Source: a virus
Length of the DNA stretch: 20,868 bases
Reading direction: 5' to 3' (one strand)
IMG/VR virus record: IMGVR_UViG_3300020118_000119
Coordinates: 1 to 20,868 of that record
Numbering within the stretch: the first letter of the stretch is position 1; each line of letters opens with the position of its first letter. A program made the position numbers and the translations under genes. Below are positions 1 through 7,745 of this stretch, one piece after another. The notes under the pieces were generated by a model. That model ran no database searches and was not told the origin of the DNA. It saw only the letters and a program-made list of their open reading frames with translations.

Positions 1-46
1 CCACTATTGGGTTCAATCGACGGTTTGCATTTCGGGGGCCAACTGA

Positions 47-355
47 TCAACCTGCATTGTATACAGACCCATTAAACGATAACGCCGCATAGTTCCCGTT
101 GGCCACGGCGTCCCATGATTCTCTGGTGTCTAGGCCGTACTCCTGTTGAGTGTCAAATAGAGTATTCCCTATGCTCACCCTCAGCCGTTGAAACGCGTCC
201 AGTTGGGCATTGTCTTCATATGATACTGAGGCCACAAGCTCCCCCCCCGCAAGTAAGTTATACAGCTGATTGATCCAACGAATCCACTCTGGGGATGGTT
301 TAGGGGCGTTTGCGTCAAACGGCGATGATACCGGAGGGGGGTTTAAGTTAGCCAC
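47..355 (-). CDS. Virion/tail-associated protein, N-terminal part, interrupted by TGA
   Basis: The 102-aa frame starts at a GTG that overlaps the end of the gp10-like gene by 8 nt and has a strong GGGGAGGGG ribosome site. Residues 1-40 are a Pro-rich leader and a short WIRWINQLYNLL helix, as seen at the start of many phage particle proteins. Residues 52-66 carry the DAFQRLRVSIGNTLFD signature, which I recall from phage virion/tail proteins of the form DAFxRLRVSxPxTLFD that usually run to several hundred residues. Here the frame stops at TGA (47-49). The same frame stays open to the window edge and reads SVGPRNANRRLNPIV, which looks like the natural continuation of the domain. It may be a nonsense mutation, a sequencing error, readthrough, or a genuinely short protein. 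The role is probably a tail or particle protein. The assignment is from memory of the motif only. Confidence 0.6.
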   Translation of the reverse strand: MANLNPPPVSSPFDANAPKPSPEWIRWINQLYNLLAGGELVASVSYEDNAQLDAFQRLRVSIGNTLFDTQQEYGLDTRESWDAVANGNYAALSFNGSVYNAG

Positions 356-1826
356 CAGACCCCTCCCCTTGGGCCAGCGTGGCGGCTCCCCTGACCAAAG
401 TGAACTTTACGGGATCGGTCATGGTTAGCCTGAACACAAAATCCCTTCCCCGGCCCAGTCTTCGGAATATCACACGGGGAGATCTGTACTGGCCGACAGC
501 CCCCAGGCTTGCGTATCTTTCAGGCCCCCATGTCCGGCCATCGTCTTTGGAGGACTGCAGCATTACTTGCGGGGACATTCCCTGTCCAGCCTGCAGCCCC
601 ACCCCAGTTTCCATGTCGAACAACAACTCGGATATGCCGAAGTCATTGCCATCGTTGGTCACGTGGCGGGTAACTACTTGCCGCTTGATCGGGGTTCCGT
701 TATCGGTGTAGGCAGTGTCGGTGAGTAAGTACACGTTTCCGGTGGTAGAATCAGAAACCAAATCAGACACGCCGAATGTGACGCTTAGATTGGCGATATG
801 CCGGGATTGCAAATCTAGCCCGGTCTGTACTTCCGACCACATATCGCTTAGCGTGTCGTACAGGAACGACCGGTTGGCGGAAGGGAAAGTTGTCTGGTAC
901 ATCGGGTGACCGTCGATCACATACGACATGGACACTGCGTCAGACACTACCGGCAAGGACGAAAAAATGTTCTCTACGTCACTGGTGCTTACTCTCTTGG
1001 GCGAGTATCCCTCCAGCATCACCACCTGTATGCCGCCTTGAGGGTTGTGGCCCAAGAATATCATAGTGTTGTTTAAGAATGCCCTTGAGTTAACCGCAGC
1101 TAGCCCCCAAGTTTGGGAAGCACCATTGATTCTAGCAAACGGTAGGGGGAACGTGCCGACGTCCTGCCAGAACTCTATGCTCTGGGCACCCCACAGAATT
1201 ATTGTGCCGTTCAGCACATCGTTAGCAACAGAGTTATCCGACGAATTCTGTTTAGTGAAAAACGTCGGTATGGAGGAGACGCTTGTCCAAGCGGTAATGT
1301 CCAAGTTATTACTTACGTAGTGCTGACGACTATTCGGCCTCACGGCAATCAGGAAACCGTCTAAAAAAGCGAGACTGAGGGAACCGTTCGGAAAATTGGC
1401 GTCTGTGACAGACCCGAACGAACCCGCCGCGTTCAAAGAAGATTGAGAATAACTTCCGGTAACTATAGTGTAACACCACAACGAAACCCCGTCTGCTATG
1501 CCCAACTGGACGCCATTATCTTGCATGGACACAAGGCCAGAGGCCGAGTTAGTCATGGTGCCCAAGGCCATCACTGTTCCGGTGGAGTCTCTGGAATACA
1601 GAACACTACCAGCCACTATGTACAACAGCGACCCAACCACCCTCCATCCCCGGATTGGAGCGCTAGGTAAAGTGAACAATAAACTAAGGCCGGGGGTGCC
1701 ACGAAGAATGATGTTGTGTTTATCGTTGTCTTTACGGACTTCGGCAAAAACATTCAGTCTGCGTTGAGCGGACACAGCAGCTGAATATGCTGAGATACTG
1801 TTCCCGAATAGGGGGATTACTTTCAT
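348..1826 (-). CDS. P22 gp10-like packaged-DNA stabilisation / tail hub protein
   Basis: This 492-aa protein opens with IPLFGNSISAYSAAVSAQRR, then LNVFAEVRKD and ILRGTPGL, the typical start of the P22 gp10 family (about 470 aa in P22). In P22, gp10 forms part of the connector between portal/gp4 and the needle, and plugs the head after packaging. The rest is rich in beta-strand and Gly/Ser, as expected for a propeller-like particle protein; examples are ILWGAQSIEFWQDVG near the middle and SYVIDGHPMYQ in the last third. There is no signal peptide. Its ATG overlaps the TGA of the gp4-like gene (ATGA), so the two are probably translated together. It ends in TAA inside the start of the next virion gene. 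Family membership is fairly secure from the N-terminal block; the exact position in the tail is inferred from P22. Confidence 0.85.
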   Translation of the reverse strand: MKVIPLFGNSISAYSAAVSAQRRLNVFAEVRKDNDKHNIILRGTPGLSLLFTLPSAPIRGWRVVGSLLYIVAGSVLYSRDSTGTVMALGTMTNSASGLVSMQDNGVQLGIADGVSLWCYTIVTGSYSQSSLNAAGSFGSVTDANFPNGSLSLAFLDGFLIAVRPNSRQHYVSNNLDITAWTSVSSIPTFFTKQNSSDNSVANDVLNGTIILWGAQSIEFWQDVGTFPLPFARINGASQTWGLAAVNSRAFLNNTMIFLGHNPQGGIQVVMLEGYSPKRVSTSDVENIFSSLPVVSDAVSMSYVIDGHPMYQTTFPSANRSFLYDTLSDMWSEVQTGLDLQSRHIANLSVTFGVSDLVSDSTTGNVYLLTDTAYTDNGTPIKRQVVTRHVTNDGNDFGISELLFDMETGVGLQAGQGMSPQVMLQSSKDDGRTWGPERYASLGAVGQYRSPRVIFRRLGRGRDFVFRLTMTDPVKFTLVRGAATLAQGEGSGG

Positions 1827-2779
1827 CAGTCCACCCCGGCTTGGAAGTACATCACGCTTCTTTCAGCGTCTTTATTCCCCGCTATTCGCAACGCCGTCGA
1901 CAGGCTTGATTCTAGAACAGCAGTCCACGGGGCGTTGAACATCGGGGCGATCAGCTTGGCCAGCCCTAACGACAGGGGCAAGAACCACTCTTGAGAATAC
2001 TCAAAATTGTCTGCCGGGTTGGATAGATCTTGAATCGGCTCGAGGTAAGTGAGGACCAAGAATTTAGTGACGTCGTTTGCCGCACCACAGTCCGTATAGA
2101 GGAAACTGTTCCCCAGTTGATTTTCGTAGTAAATAGATACCGGGTCACCGATGTTGGTCGGGTCAGCTTTGTTCGGTAGCCAGTCGTATTCCGGCTGTTG
2201 CATGATCGTCATCGGGGTGTCGGAATTCGAGTGGTCCCGAAGCACCGCCGCTTCGATTTGCAACGGCTGAGTTCCAGTGGTTTGGTAACAATATATCACC
2301 GAACCGGGGGAAGATGACATGGGCAGTGTTCCTGCGATATTGACGACCAGCCCTACCACGGAAAGAACTGTAGCCCAATACAGAACATTAGTGTCGCACT
2401 GAATGCCGATATTATATCCAGCAACGATCCCCGAAGTGGATTTCACCTGCACCGAATTGGCCGCTGCTGCTGCGCTGGCCGTGGTGGTGGTTTGGGAAAA
2501 ACTGTTGGTCCACCCGGTGGCGGTCTGACCCACAGAATACTGGCCTGTGGTTCCGTTGAGAAATAAATAACCCCGGCGACGGGTAAAGGTCTTTAGACCG
2601 GGAGCGAAATCCGTTTTGCCCTGCCACTGTTTTACCATCATGTTGAGATACATGGAGCAATCAGTGACTTCTTGAGCAGTGGGAGTTTCCACCTCGTCCA
2701 ACTTACCGATATTCATCATCGCCAGCCGAATGATTTGGTCGCGATTTACAGTAAAGGTGAAAGTCCCACTGGTAGGCAT
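1826..2779 (-). CDS. P22 gp4-like head-completion / portal adaptor protein with insert
   Basis: The N-terminal block has RDQIIRLAMMNIGKLDEVE, then a Pro-Thr turn and YLNMMVKQWQGK. This is the usual helical opening of P22 gp4-like head-tail adaptors, which bind the bottom of the portal ring after packaging. At 317 aa it is about twice the length of P22 gp4. The extra part (about residues 75-175) is Ser/Thr/Ala/Val-rich and looks like an inserted beta domain; the helical fold resumes with a PEYDWLPNK segment and an FLPLSLGLAKLIAPMF helix. The gene lies two bases after the upstream transferase gene and overlaps gp10-like by ATGA. Order and spacing match a P22-type connector module. Longer gp4 homologues with such inserts occur in other podovirus-like phages as far as I recall, so the insert need not be a recent event. 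Confidence 0.75.
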   Translation of the reverse strand: MPTSGTFTFTVNRDQIIRLAMMNIGKLDEVETPTAQEVTDCSMYLNMMVKQWQGKTDFAPGLKTFTRRRGYLFLNGTTGQYSVGQTATGWTNSFSQTTTTASAAAAANSVQVKSTSGIVAGYNIGIQCDTNVLYWATVLSVVGLVVNIAGTLPMSSSPGSVIYCYQTTGTQPLQIEAAVLRDHSNSDTPMTIMQQPEYDWLPNKADPTNIGDPVSIYYENQLGNSFLYTDCGAANDVTKFLVLTYLEPIQDLSNPADNFEYSQEWFLPLSLGLAKLIAPMFNAPWTAVLESSLSTALRIAGNKDAERSVMYFQAGVD

Positions 2780-2781
2780 AA

Positions 2782-4353
2782 TTAGTCCTTCTTGGCGTCA
2801 ATCACTTCATTTAGCATGGAATAAACGTTTTCCCACACTGCTCCTACCGGAATGTCCGCTTGACACTGGGCTACGCCGCTGTTTTCGTCCTTTTTACAGA
2901 ACTCCCAGCCGTAGTGCAACTGGTGACAGGCCGGGGCCTCGTTGTTACCGCGACCCGGACAATTGGTGCTGCCGGAGTGGATAGCGGTGCAATTCTCCCA
3001 GTCCCTCGACAAATTTTTATGGGTGCTGTGGGACAAGAACAAAATCTTGCGAACTTGGTCGTGAGAGGCCGCATTCATAACGCCGGTTTCAGGACCTATG
3101 ATCAGGTCGCTCTCGGTAATGAACGCCAACGACTGACGGATGCTCCACTTGCCACAGGTCTCATGAACACGAGGTTCGTTTTCCCAGCCAGCTTCGAGAA
3201 TTTTACATTCAGGACCGCCGACCAGCACAATATGAGCATCCCTGAATCCGGTCAGGATGGAGGCGATAATGTTGTCCAGCCCTGACCATGTTTTGTGGAC
3301 CGAGCTTCCCGCCAGTGACCACATCACAACGGGGCCTTTTCCCATCTTCTTGCGTTCTTTCGACGCCCACTGTTTCTCGTCGAGGGTCGGGTAGAACTTG
3401 ACCGCCGGAGAATGCGGAATTCCCGCAATCTCATGAGAGAATTGCACGTAATTGTGATTCATGTACTTGTGACGAAGGCCAGCTGGCCATTCGAATTGGG
3501 AACGGCCCTTGATCGCCAAGAACGTGCCCTCGACGGATTCGGACAGGTTGACGAACTTGTCAAACTTGTTTTTCTGGTGCCCCCAAAAGTTGCCCAGATC
3601 GGCATTCGGCACTTGATCCTTGTCGAACAGGACAATCTTGTCGATGTTCGGGTCTTCGGTAATTACCTCAGCGCCGGGCAACGACGCGAACACCGTAACG
3701 TGGTACCCTTGTTTCTTGAGTCCGGCCCATACTGAGGAGGCCATCATCATGTCGCCAAACGCCCCGTACCGCACAACACAGGCAGTCTTCTCGGGCTTAC
3801 GGCGGCGGTAACTGAATTCGTGAGGACCGTTTTGCTTCTTGCGGAACACCATCAAGAACGAATATTCCTCGTCTTGGTCGCGAACTTCGCAGACTTCCAG
3901 GTCCCACTTGCCAGCATCCTTCATCCACTCAATGACCTTGGTTTCATTGAGGTTGTGCTTGTGGTCGGTGTTCGCGCCGGGTTCGCCCATCTTCGGGTAC
4001 AGGTCCTCGTGCGGCAGATACATGACCAACACGCCCTTCGGCTTGAGCAGACGCCACCACTCTTTCAACGCCTTGTCGGGGTTGACCAGATGCTCCAATA
4101 GATGGCTGGAATACACGAAGTCCATCGACTGAGACCCAAACACGCTCAAGTCTTCGGCATCCTGAACCTTCACATCCGGCTTGATGAACTGGCCGAAAAT
4201 CTCATGATGGCCGTTGTCGACGGAAATAGCGTGCGGAAGTATCTTGAAGGTGCCAGCACCGACATCCAAACCTCTTCCGCGCAGATACGGAGCTACTTCC
4301 CAAACAATCTTGGTGCTCTCCGGACGAAACTCTTGATCAGCTTTCCAAACCAT
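2782..4353 (-). CDS. Fused SAM methyltransferase and GT9 (heptosyltransferase-like) glycosyltransferase
   Basis: The 523-aa protein has two domains. Residues 1-180 form a class I SAM methyltransferase: motif I GLDVGAG at 28-34, a SMDFVYSSHLLEHL segment at 76-89 and LKPKGVLVMYLP at 103-114, the pattern of Methyltransf_11 proteins. Residues 190-510 resemble glycosyltransferase family 9: the start VVRYGAFGDMMMAS (193-206) matches the GxxGD entry of heptosyltransferases, IVLVGGPE (375-382) the middle strand, and GPETGVMNAAS (420-430) the nucleotide-sugar site. The tail (455-497) has five Cys residues, which is unusual for GT9 and could bind metal. The start has a GGGAGAG site and overlaps the upstream methyltransferase by 17 nt. 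The acceptor is unknown; host surface sugar or a virion protein are both possible. Catalytic type is well supported and biological role is not. Confidence 0.8.
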   Translation of the reverse strand: MVWKADQEFRPESTKIVWEVAPYLRGRGLDVGAGTFKILPHAISVDNGHHEIFGQFIKPDVKVQDAEDLSVFGSQSMDFVYSSHLLEHLVNPDKALKEWWRLLKPKGVLVMYLPHEDLYPKMGEPGANTDHKHNLNETKVIEWMKDAGKWDLEVCEVRDQDEEYSFLMVFRKKQNGPHEFSYRRRKPEKTACVVRYGAFGDMMMASSVWAGLKKQGYHVTVFASLPGAEVITEDPNIDKIVLFDKDQVPNADLGNFWGHQKNKFDKFVNLSESVEGTFLAIKGRSQFEWPAGLRHKYMNHNYVQFSHEIAGIPHSPAVKFYPTLDEKQWASKERKKMGKGPVVMWSLAGSSVHKTWSGLDNIIASILTGFRDAHIVLVGGPECKILEAGWENEPRVHETCGKWSIRQSLAFITESDLIIGPETGVMNAASHDQVRKILFLSHSTHKNLSRDWENCTAIHSGSTNCPGRGNNEAPACHQLHYGWEFCKKDENSGVAQCQADIPVGAVWENVYSMLNEVIDAKKD

Positions 4354-4903
4354 CTTTACTCTCCCGTGAATCGTTGATAAACCTTACAAAAGCCTTCTTG
4401 CATTTAGGAGCAAACTCAATTCTACCACTGTACAACTCTTCTACGGCTTTGTTCGCCCCGTCGAGGCAACCATAGTCGTCAAACCACATAATACCGCCGT
4501 CTATCATCAACGGCTCAAGAAACAAAGCTGCTTCTTTTATGGACTGATATTGGTCACAGTCCAAATGGGCAAAAGCTACCGGGGGCATCGGAACGGAACT
4601 CTCGGGGAATATGCCCTTAACCAGCATCACATCGGGTAAGTTGGCTTTAACGTGTTCGTACGAAGTGTTGCGAAAGTCCCCCACTCTGTGGGAATCATTG
4701 GGTCCTTGGTAAGGAATTCCCTCGAAAGTGTCGTATGCGAACATTTCCCTGCCCTGCCTCACGGCACCGACAGACAGCAACTGGGCGCTTCCGCCCTTGT
4801 ATACGCCTACTTCCACGACGCACCCGGGACCCAATTTCTTCATCATGCTGACCATTTCTTGGGCTACGTTCTCCCCGATGATCATTCCCAGACGATCAGC
4901 CAT
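4337..4903 (-). CDS. TylF/macrocin O-methyltransferase-like SAM methyltransferase
   Basis: This 188-aa protein has the SAM-binding strand VVEVGVYKGGSA (29-40), an acidic residue after the second strand in AYDTFEG (56-62), HLDCDQYQS (113-121) and FDDYGCLDGANKAVEE (141-156). The two Asp clusters at 115-117 and 142-143 match the metal-binding Asp set of TylF/NovP-type sugar O-methyltransferases. At 188 aa it is shorter than antibiotic-pathway members (about 250) and lacks their N-terminal lid. Its start overlaps the stop of the 105-aa gene (TGATG), and its own stop lies within the methyltransferase-GT9 fusion gene, so the two enzymes are likely made together. The simplest reading is that both act on one glycan: transfer of a sugar and its methylation. 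The substrate cannot be read from the sequence. Confidence 0.78.
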   Translation of the reverse strand: MADRLGMIIGENVAQEMVSMMKKLGPGCVVEVGVYKGGSAQLLSVGAVRQGREMFAYDTFEGIPYQGPNDSHRVGDFRNTSYEHVKANLPDVMLVKGIFPESSVPMPPVAFAHLDCDQYQSIKEAALFLEPLMIDGGIMWFDDYGCLDGANKAVEELYSGRIEFAPKCKKAFVRFINDSRESKDGLES

Positions 4904-5220
4904 CAGTAGCTACCTAGCTTCCACAGGGTGGCCGACCCTGCTTTCTCAGACACAATACCCATGTCCCGGAATGCCCGTTCAATATCGATCCACGGAATGC
5001 CACGATTCTCGGCTTCCTTAACGATTGACGTTTTCCCCATCCTGCCTCCGGCCAAAATCTCGGCTAAAAACTTCTTTGCGTCGGGGGTTTGAGGGGGAGG
5101 AACGTCGCCGTCGTCAGTCACTTCCCCGAAATCGGCTCCGAACAACTTGCCGTCTTGCTCATATGAAGCGTATGGGTGGCCCGAAACGGTGCCAAAATCT
5201 TTTGAGCGATCAAGTTTCAT
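4903..5220 (-). CDS. Hypothetical 105-aa phage protein with helical C-terminal domain
   Basis: I do not recognise a named family. The N-terminus (LDRSKDFGTVSGHPYASYEQDGKLF, with start and end varied) has the look of a small domain I recall from phage proteins in structural clusters. An acidic Pro-rich linker follows (about 38-48). Residues 50-95 form a compact helical region, FLAEILAGGRMGKTSIVKEA then IPWIDIERAFRDMGIV, which resembles a helix-turn-helix or winged-helix fold but lacks a convincing recognition pattern. An AGGA-type site lies about 10 nt upstream of the ATG. It sits 10 nt after the 147-aa gene and is coupled by TGATG to the methyltransferase. A DNA-binding or adaptor role is possible; nothing firmer can be said. 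Confidence 0.7.
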   Translation of the reverse strand: MKLDRSKDFGTVSGHPYASYEQDGKLFGADFGEVTDDGDVPPPQTPDAKKFLAEILAGGRMGKTSIVKEAENRGIPWIDIERAFRDMGIVSEKAGSATLWKLGSY

Positions 5221-5230
5221 TTTGTGGGTC

Positions 5231-5674
5231 CTATTCCCGGTCTAAGTAATTGTTACGTTCTGCGAAGCCCTCGATTTTCTTGCCATTGTCGTCCGTGCCA
5301 TAAGCGACCCCGTAAAAATGGTCCATATGTTCCCCGGTGTACTGGTCGTCGTCCCCCTTCATATCAATGTGCGTATAGCCCATGTGAACGGATTCGAGTG
5401 AGGCCAGCTTGCCGCTGACATCCTGATCCCCGCCCCAACCTTTGACAAAATGGGACTGGTCCGGACGCATCTGGTTGTCGATTTCCATACCGGGGGGTAA
5501 TTGGTTGAACTTAGGAGCAACCTCCTCGTCGGCGGTAGAGTTGTTGCGGTGAGGGTTGTCGATACCCGGATCAGGGCGGGTGTACGACTTTTCCCCGAAC
5601 ACCCAATTGGAATCGGTGGCGGTTTCCTGTTTAGGGGGAACTACTATCTGAAACTTCTCTTGAAGGGACATCAT
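5231..5674 (-). CDS. Hypothetical 147-aa protein sharing an LPPGM-I-NQ motif with its neighbour
   Basis: This acidic, hydrophilic protein has no membrane segment or known domain. Residues about 53-66 read KFNQLPPGMEIDNQM, nearly the same as LNFLPPGMDISNQY in the next gene upstream (5718-6170). Both proteins also have a Gly/Asp-rich unstructured character, so they look like distant paralogues or partners that bind the same surface. It starts with two ATG codons in a row after AGGAGA. A UUCG hairpin separates it from the upstream paralogue, so expression of the two may differ. Its place between capsid-linked genes and the transferases suggests a particle or assembly protein, but this is inference from position only. 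Confidence 0.72.
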   Translation of the reverse strand: MMSLQEKFQIVVPPKQETATDSNWVFGEKSYTRPDPGIDNPHRNNSTADEEVAPKFNQLPPGMEIDNQMRPDQSHFVKGWGGDQDVSGKLASLESVHMGYTHIDMKGDDDQYTGEHMDHFYGVAYGTDDNGKKIEGFAERNNYLDRE

Positions 5675-5685
5675 GTTCTCCTAAA

Positions 5686-5705
5686 ACGGGGGCCGAAGCC
5701 CCCGT
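5686..5705 (-). terminator. UUCG-loop hairpin, intrinsic terminator-like, between two paralogous genes
   Basis: On the minus strand an 8-bp perfect stem ACGGGGGC/GCCCCCGT closes a TTCG tetraloop (C-UUCG-G type, very stable) and is followed by TTTTAGG. It lies between the stop of the 150-aa gene (5718) and the start of the 147-aa gene (5674). The short T run makes it a partial terminator or an RNA-processing and stability element that would lower expression of the transferase, connector and tail genes relative to the capsid genes. Confidence 0.65.
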
Positions 5706-5717
5706 CTAATTGCCCGA

Positions 5718-6170
5718 TTACTCGGGAACGTCTTGCGGAGCCGGACTCCAGCCATCGCCGGGGTAAGACTCGTCAACGATTTTGCGCAACGGCATCTCGT
5801 TGATTTCGGCGATGTACTGATTGCTGATATCCATTCCCGGAGGAAGGAAATTCAACTTGGCCGCTTCGCCGTAAGGGGTGTCGCCCTTGTCGAGATAGCC
5901 ATCGGTAATGAAACCGGACATTTCACCGATGTCATTGTGAAGGCCACTGATGCCGCAAATTTCGGCAGAAACGCCGCCCTTGTTCAGGGGTTGAGCGAAC
6001 TCGTCCCCCTTGCCTTGGGTGCCGGAAATCTCGCCTTGATACTGGGCCTTCTTGTTGGGGGAGTTGGCGAAACGCGGCTTCCCGGCATACTCAACCGGGG
6101 AGTCAGCAATGTCGCCATACTTCTTGGCGGTGCTGACGTTGGAAGGGCCGCTTGCTTTTACTTGTGCCAT
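5718..6170 (-). CDS. Hypothetical 150-aa protein, paralogue-like to the 147-aa gene
   Basis: This Gly/Ser/Asp-rich, hydrophilic protein has no recognised domain. It carries LNFLPPGMDISNQY around residue 110, shared with the downstream 147-aa protein. Flanking sequence differs, so similarity is local. The middle (about 55-90) is rich in G, N and D, with ISGTQGKGDEF and EICGISGLHNDIGEM. The start is well defined by TAAGGAGATTACT before ATG. It directly follows the 175-aa gene (11 nt) and precedes a strong hairpin. Its position after capsid and putative decoration genes suggests a minor virion or head-assembly role, which remains a guess. Confidence 0.72.
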   Translation of the reverse strand: MAQVKASGPSNVSTAKKYGDIADSPVEYAGKPRFANSPNKKAQYQGEISGTQGKGDEFAQPLNKGGVSAEICGISGLHNDIGEMSGFITDGYLDKGDTPYGEAAKLNFLPPGMDISNQYIAEINEMPLRKIVDESYPGDGWSPAPQDVPE

Positions 6171-6180
6171 AGTAATCTCC

Positions 6181-6708
6181 TTAGGCAGTTACGTTAGCGA
6201 GCGGGGCCACACCGTATTCAATGGCGTAAGCCGCGACAGCAGTCGCGTCAGTGCCACGAACGATGTGAACCGTATCGCCTTGGTTGATGGTGAAGCCCCC
6301 CGCCGCCGTGTTGGAACCGACGCCGGTCTGGGACAAGGCTACGTTGTTGCTGAACCCCGCCACAGCGGTTTGGGTGCCGGTGGCAGTGCCATTGTACAGG
6401 GACAAGGCGTACGGGCCATAGGTGGAAGTGGACAGCGCAGGGGCCGCCCCGGCAGCAGCCGTGTTGGTGACGCGGATCAAGGAGAATTGGTCGCCGTTGA
6501 TTGCCGTGGTAGTTGCCGTGCCATTCCAGGCCGTGTAGGTGCTAGTGCCTGCTGCGATCAGAGTGCCGGTGATCGACAGGATTTGGAGCGCAGTGAACGC
6601 CACAAACTTGCCGAAAGCGGTACTCGCACCCGCAGCATTCTGGCCGAATGCGTGGGTCAACCGGGAAGCATAAGCGGCGTGGTCATACGCCATATTTTTG
6701 GTGGTCAT
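6181..6708 (-). CDS. Putative head decoration or minor capsid protein
   Basis: This 175-aa protein lies 15 nt downstream of the major capsid gene with its own TAGGAGATAGCAC ribosome site. Its composition is typical of a beta-rich virion surface protein: very high Ala, Thr, Gly and Ser and very few charged residues or Cys. The N-terminal 30 residues (MAYDHAAYASRLTHAFGQ region) may be helical, and the rest alternates Thr/Ala/Gly strands, ending INQGDTVHIVRGTDATAVAA. Position right after the capsid gene is where phages often place decoration, cement or head-fibre proteins. I recognise no specific family, so decoration is inferred from composition and location. A capsid-associated structural protein of another kind is equally possible. 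Confidence 0.65.
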   Translation of the reverse strand: MTTKNMAYDHAAYASRLTHAFGQNAAGASTAFGKFVAFTALQILSITGTLIAAGTSTYTAWNGTATTTAINGDQFSLIRVTNTAAAGAAPALSTSTYGPYALSLYNGTATGTQTAVAGFSNNVALSQTGVGSNTAAGGFTINQGDTVHIVRGTDATAVAAYAIEYGVAPLANVTA

Positions 6709-6722
6709 GTGCTATCTCCTAA

Positions 6723-7712
6723 TTAGGCTTGGCTGTCCCACTTGACAATGCGAGCATTGGAAGCGAGAGTGTGAACGATACCAAAACCGCCGAGGTAATA
6801 CCAGGCGACGCCCTTGGAACGACCATAATCGGTCGGAATCTTACCACGCATTTCTTCGGGCACGGCGATGGCTTCTGCCACCGTATCGTTGCCGAAGAAG
6901 AACAGCCAGTCGGATTGACCGTTGGTCCAGGGGTTCATGTCGCCGCCAGCAGCAGTAGCGATGCCGGTGGTGCCGTTGCCCTTGGCGATGTTGGTCTGCT
7001 CGACATAACGGACGTTTTCGTAGCGACCGATTTCGCCGTTCATGATCAACTTGAAACCGGTGTCCGAGTACTGGTGGATGGTTTCGAGGTTGTTCTTGAA
7101 CGAACGCAGGGTGGTCGGCCATGCCAACGCGTAGTAATCATCACCGAGGTAAGCCGGAATGTTACGTTCCTTCATCAGGTCAACAACGCTCTTTGCGTGG
7201 GCGTTGTTGAAGGCAATGGAGTTGGTGCCGGTGACGGTGCCGTTGGTGAACAGCGTGATGGCGGAGGTGTTGGTGCCTGCCGTAGGAATGGCACGGAGCA
7301 ACGTTTGGTTGAACTGGTTCCAAGCGAAGCGGTCAAAAGTCTTGACGGCATCGTTCTTGAGGACCTTCTGGATCAGCTCCATGACCGGGAACTTGGACAG
7401 GTTGTCCAGCTTGCCGGAGTAAGGAACCGAGTTACCGGCTTCGGTAATCGTCAGGGTGCCCTGAACGATAGTGAAGTTGGTTTCCGGCATGGTGTTGGTT
7501 TCGACCAGAACACCACCAGCGACGGCGACATCAGAGAAGACGTCCCACGTGAAAACGTCGCCCTTTTTCTTGCCCTGCTGGGAAGCGTCGCGGACGTCCG
7601 CGAATTGACGAAACTTCACGAGCGGCTGAACCGCCATGCGAAGCACATTGGACAGTTGGCGGGAGTACATGAAACCCCCGAGACTGTTTACCGACCATAC
7701 TTGACCTGCCAT
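6723..7712 (-). CDS. Major capsid protein, HK97-type fold, N4 gp56/P22 coat-like
   Basis: The 329-aa protein follows the scaffold gene, as major capsid genes do. Signature stretches are the N-terminal SVNSLGGFMYSRQLSNVLRM, then FADVRDASQQGKKKGD, TLTITEAGNSVPYSGKLDNL and, near the C-terminus, a VAWYYLGGFGIVHTL segment. The TxTxxxxGxxVPYxGKLD pattern recalls the N4-gp56-type capsid family, which shares the HK97 fold with P22 coat; I cannot separate these without a profile search. It is shorter than P22 coat (430 aa). No N-terminal protease-cleaved region is apparent, and no protease gene is visible, so assembly probably uses the separate scaffold and leaves the coat uncleaved as in P22. The ATG has GGAG about 9 nt upstream. 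Confidence 0.88.
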   Translation of the reverse strand: MAGQVWSVNSLGGFMYSRQLSNVLRMAVQPLVKFRQFADVRDASQQGKKKGDVFTWDVFSDVAVAGGVLVETNTMPETNFTIVQGTLTITEAGNSVPYSGKLDNLSKFPVMELIQKVLKNDAVKTFDRFAWNQFNQTLLRAIPTAGTNTSAITLFTNGTVTGTNSIAFNNAHAKSVVDLMKERNIPAYLGDDYYALAWPTTLRSFKNNLETIHQYSDTGFKLIMNGEIGRYENVRYVEQTNIAKGNGTTGIATAAGGDMNPWTNGQSDWLFFFGNDTVAEAIAVPEEMRGKIPTDYGRSKGVAWYYLGGFGIVHTLASNARIVKWDSQA

Positions 7713-7745
7713 TTGGAATATCTCCGAAAGATTTAGGTTAAAGAA

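Noticed and set aside
6729-7736. 335-aa plus-strand frame opposite the capsid gene
   Set aside because: It is the antisense shadow of a clearly identified major capsid gene, with Val/Gly/Asp-rich composition typical of such shadows.
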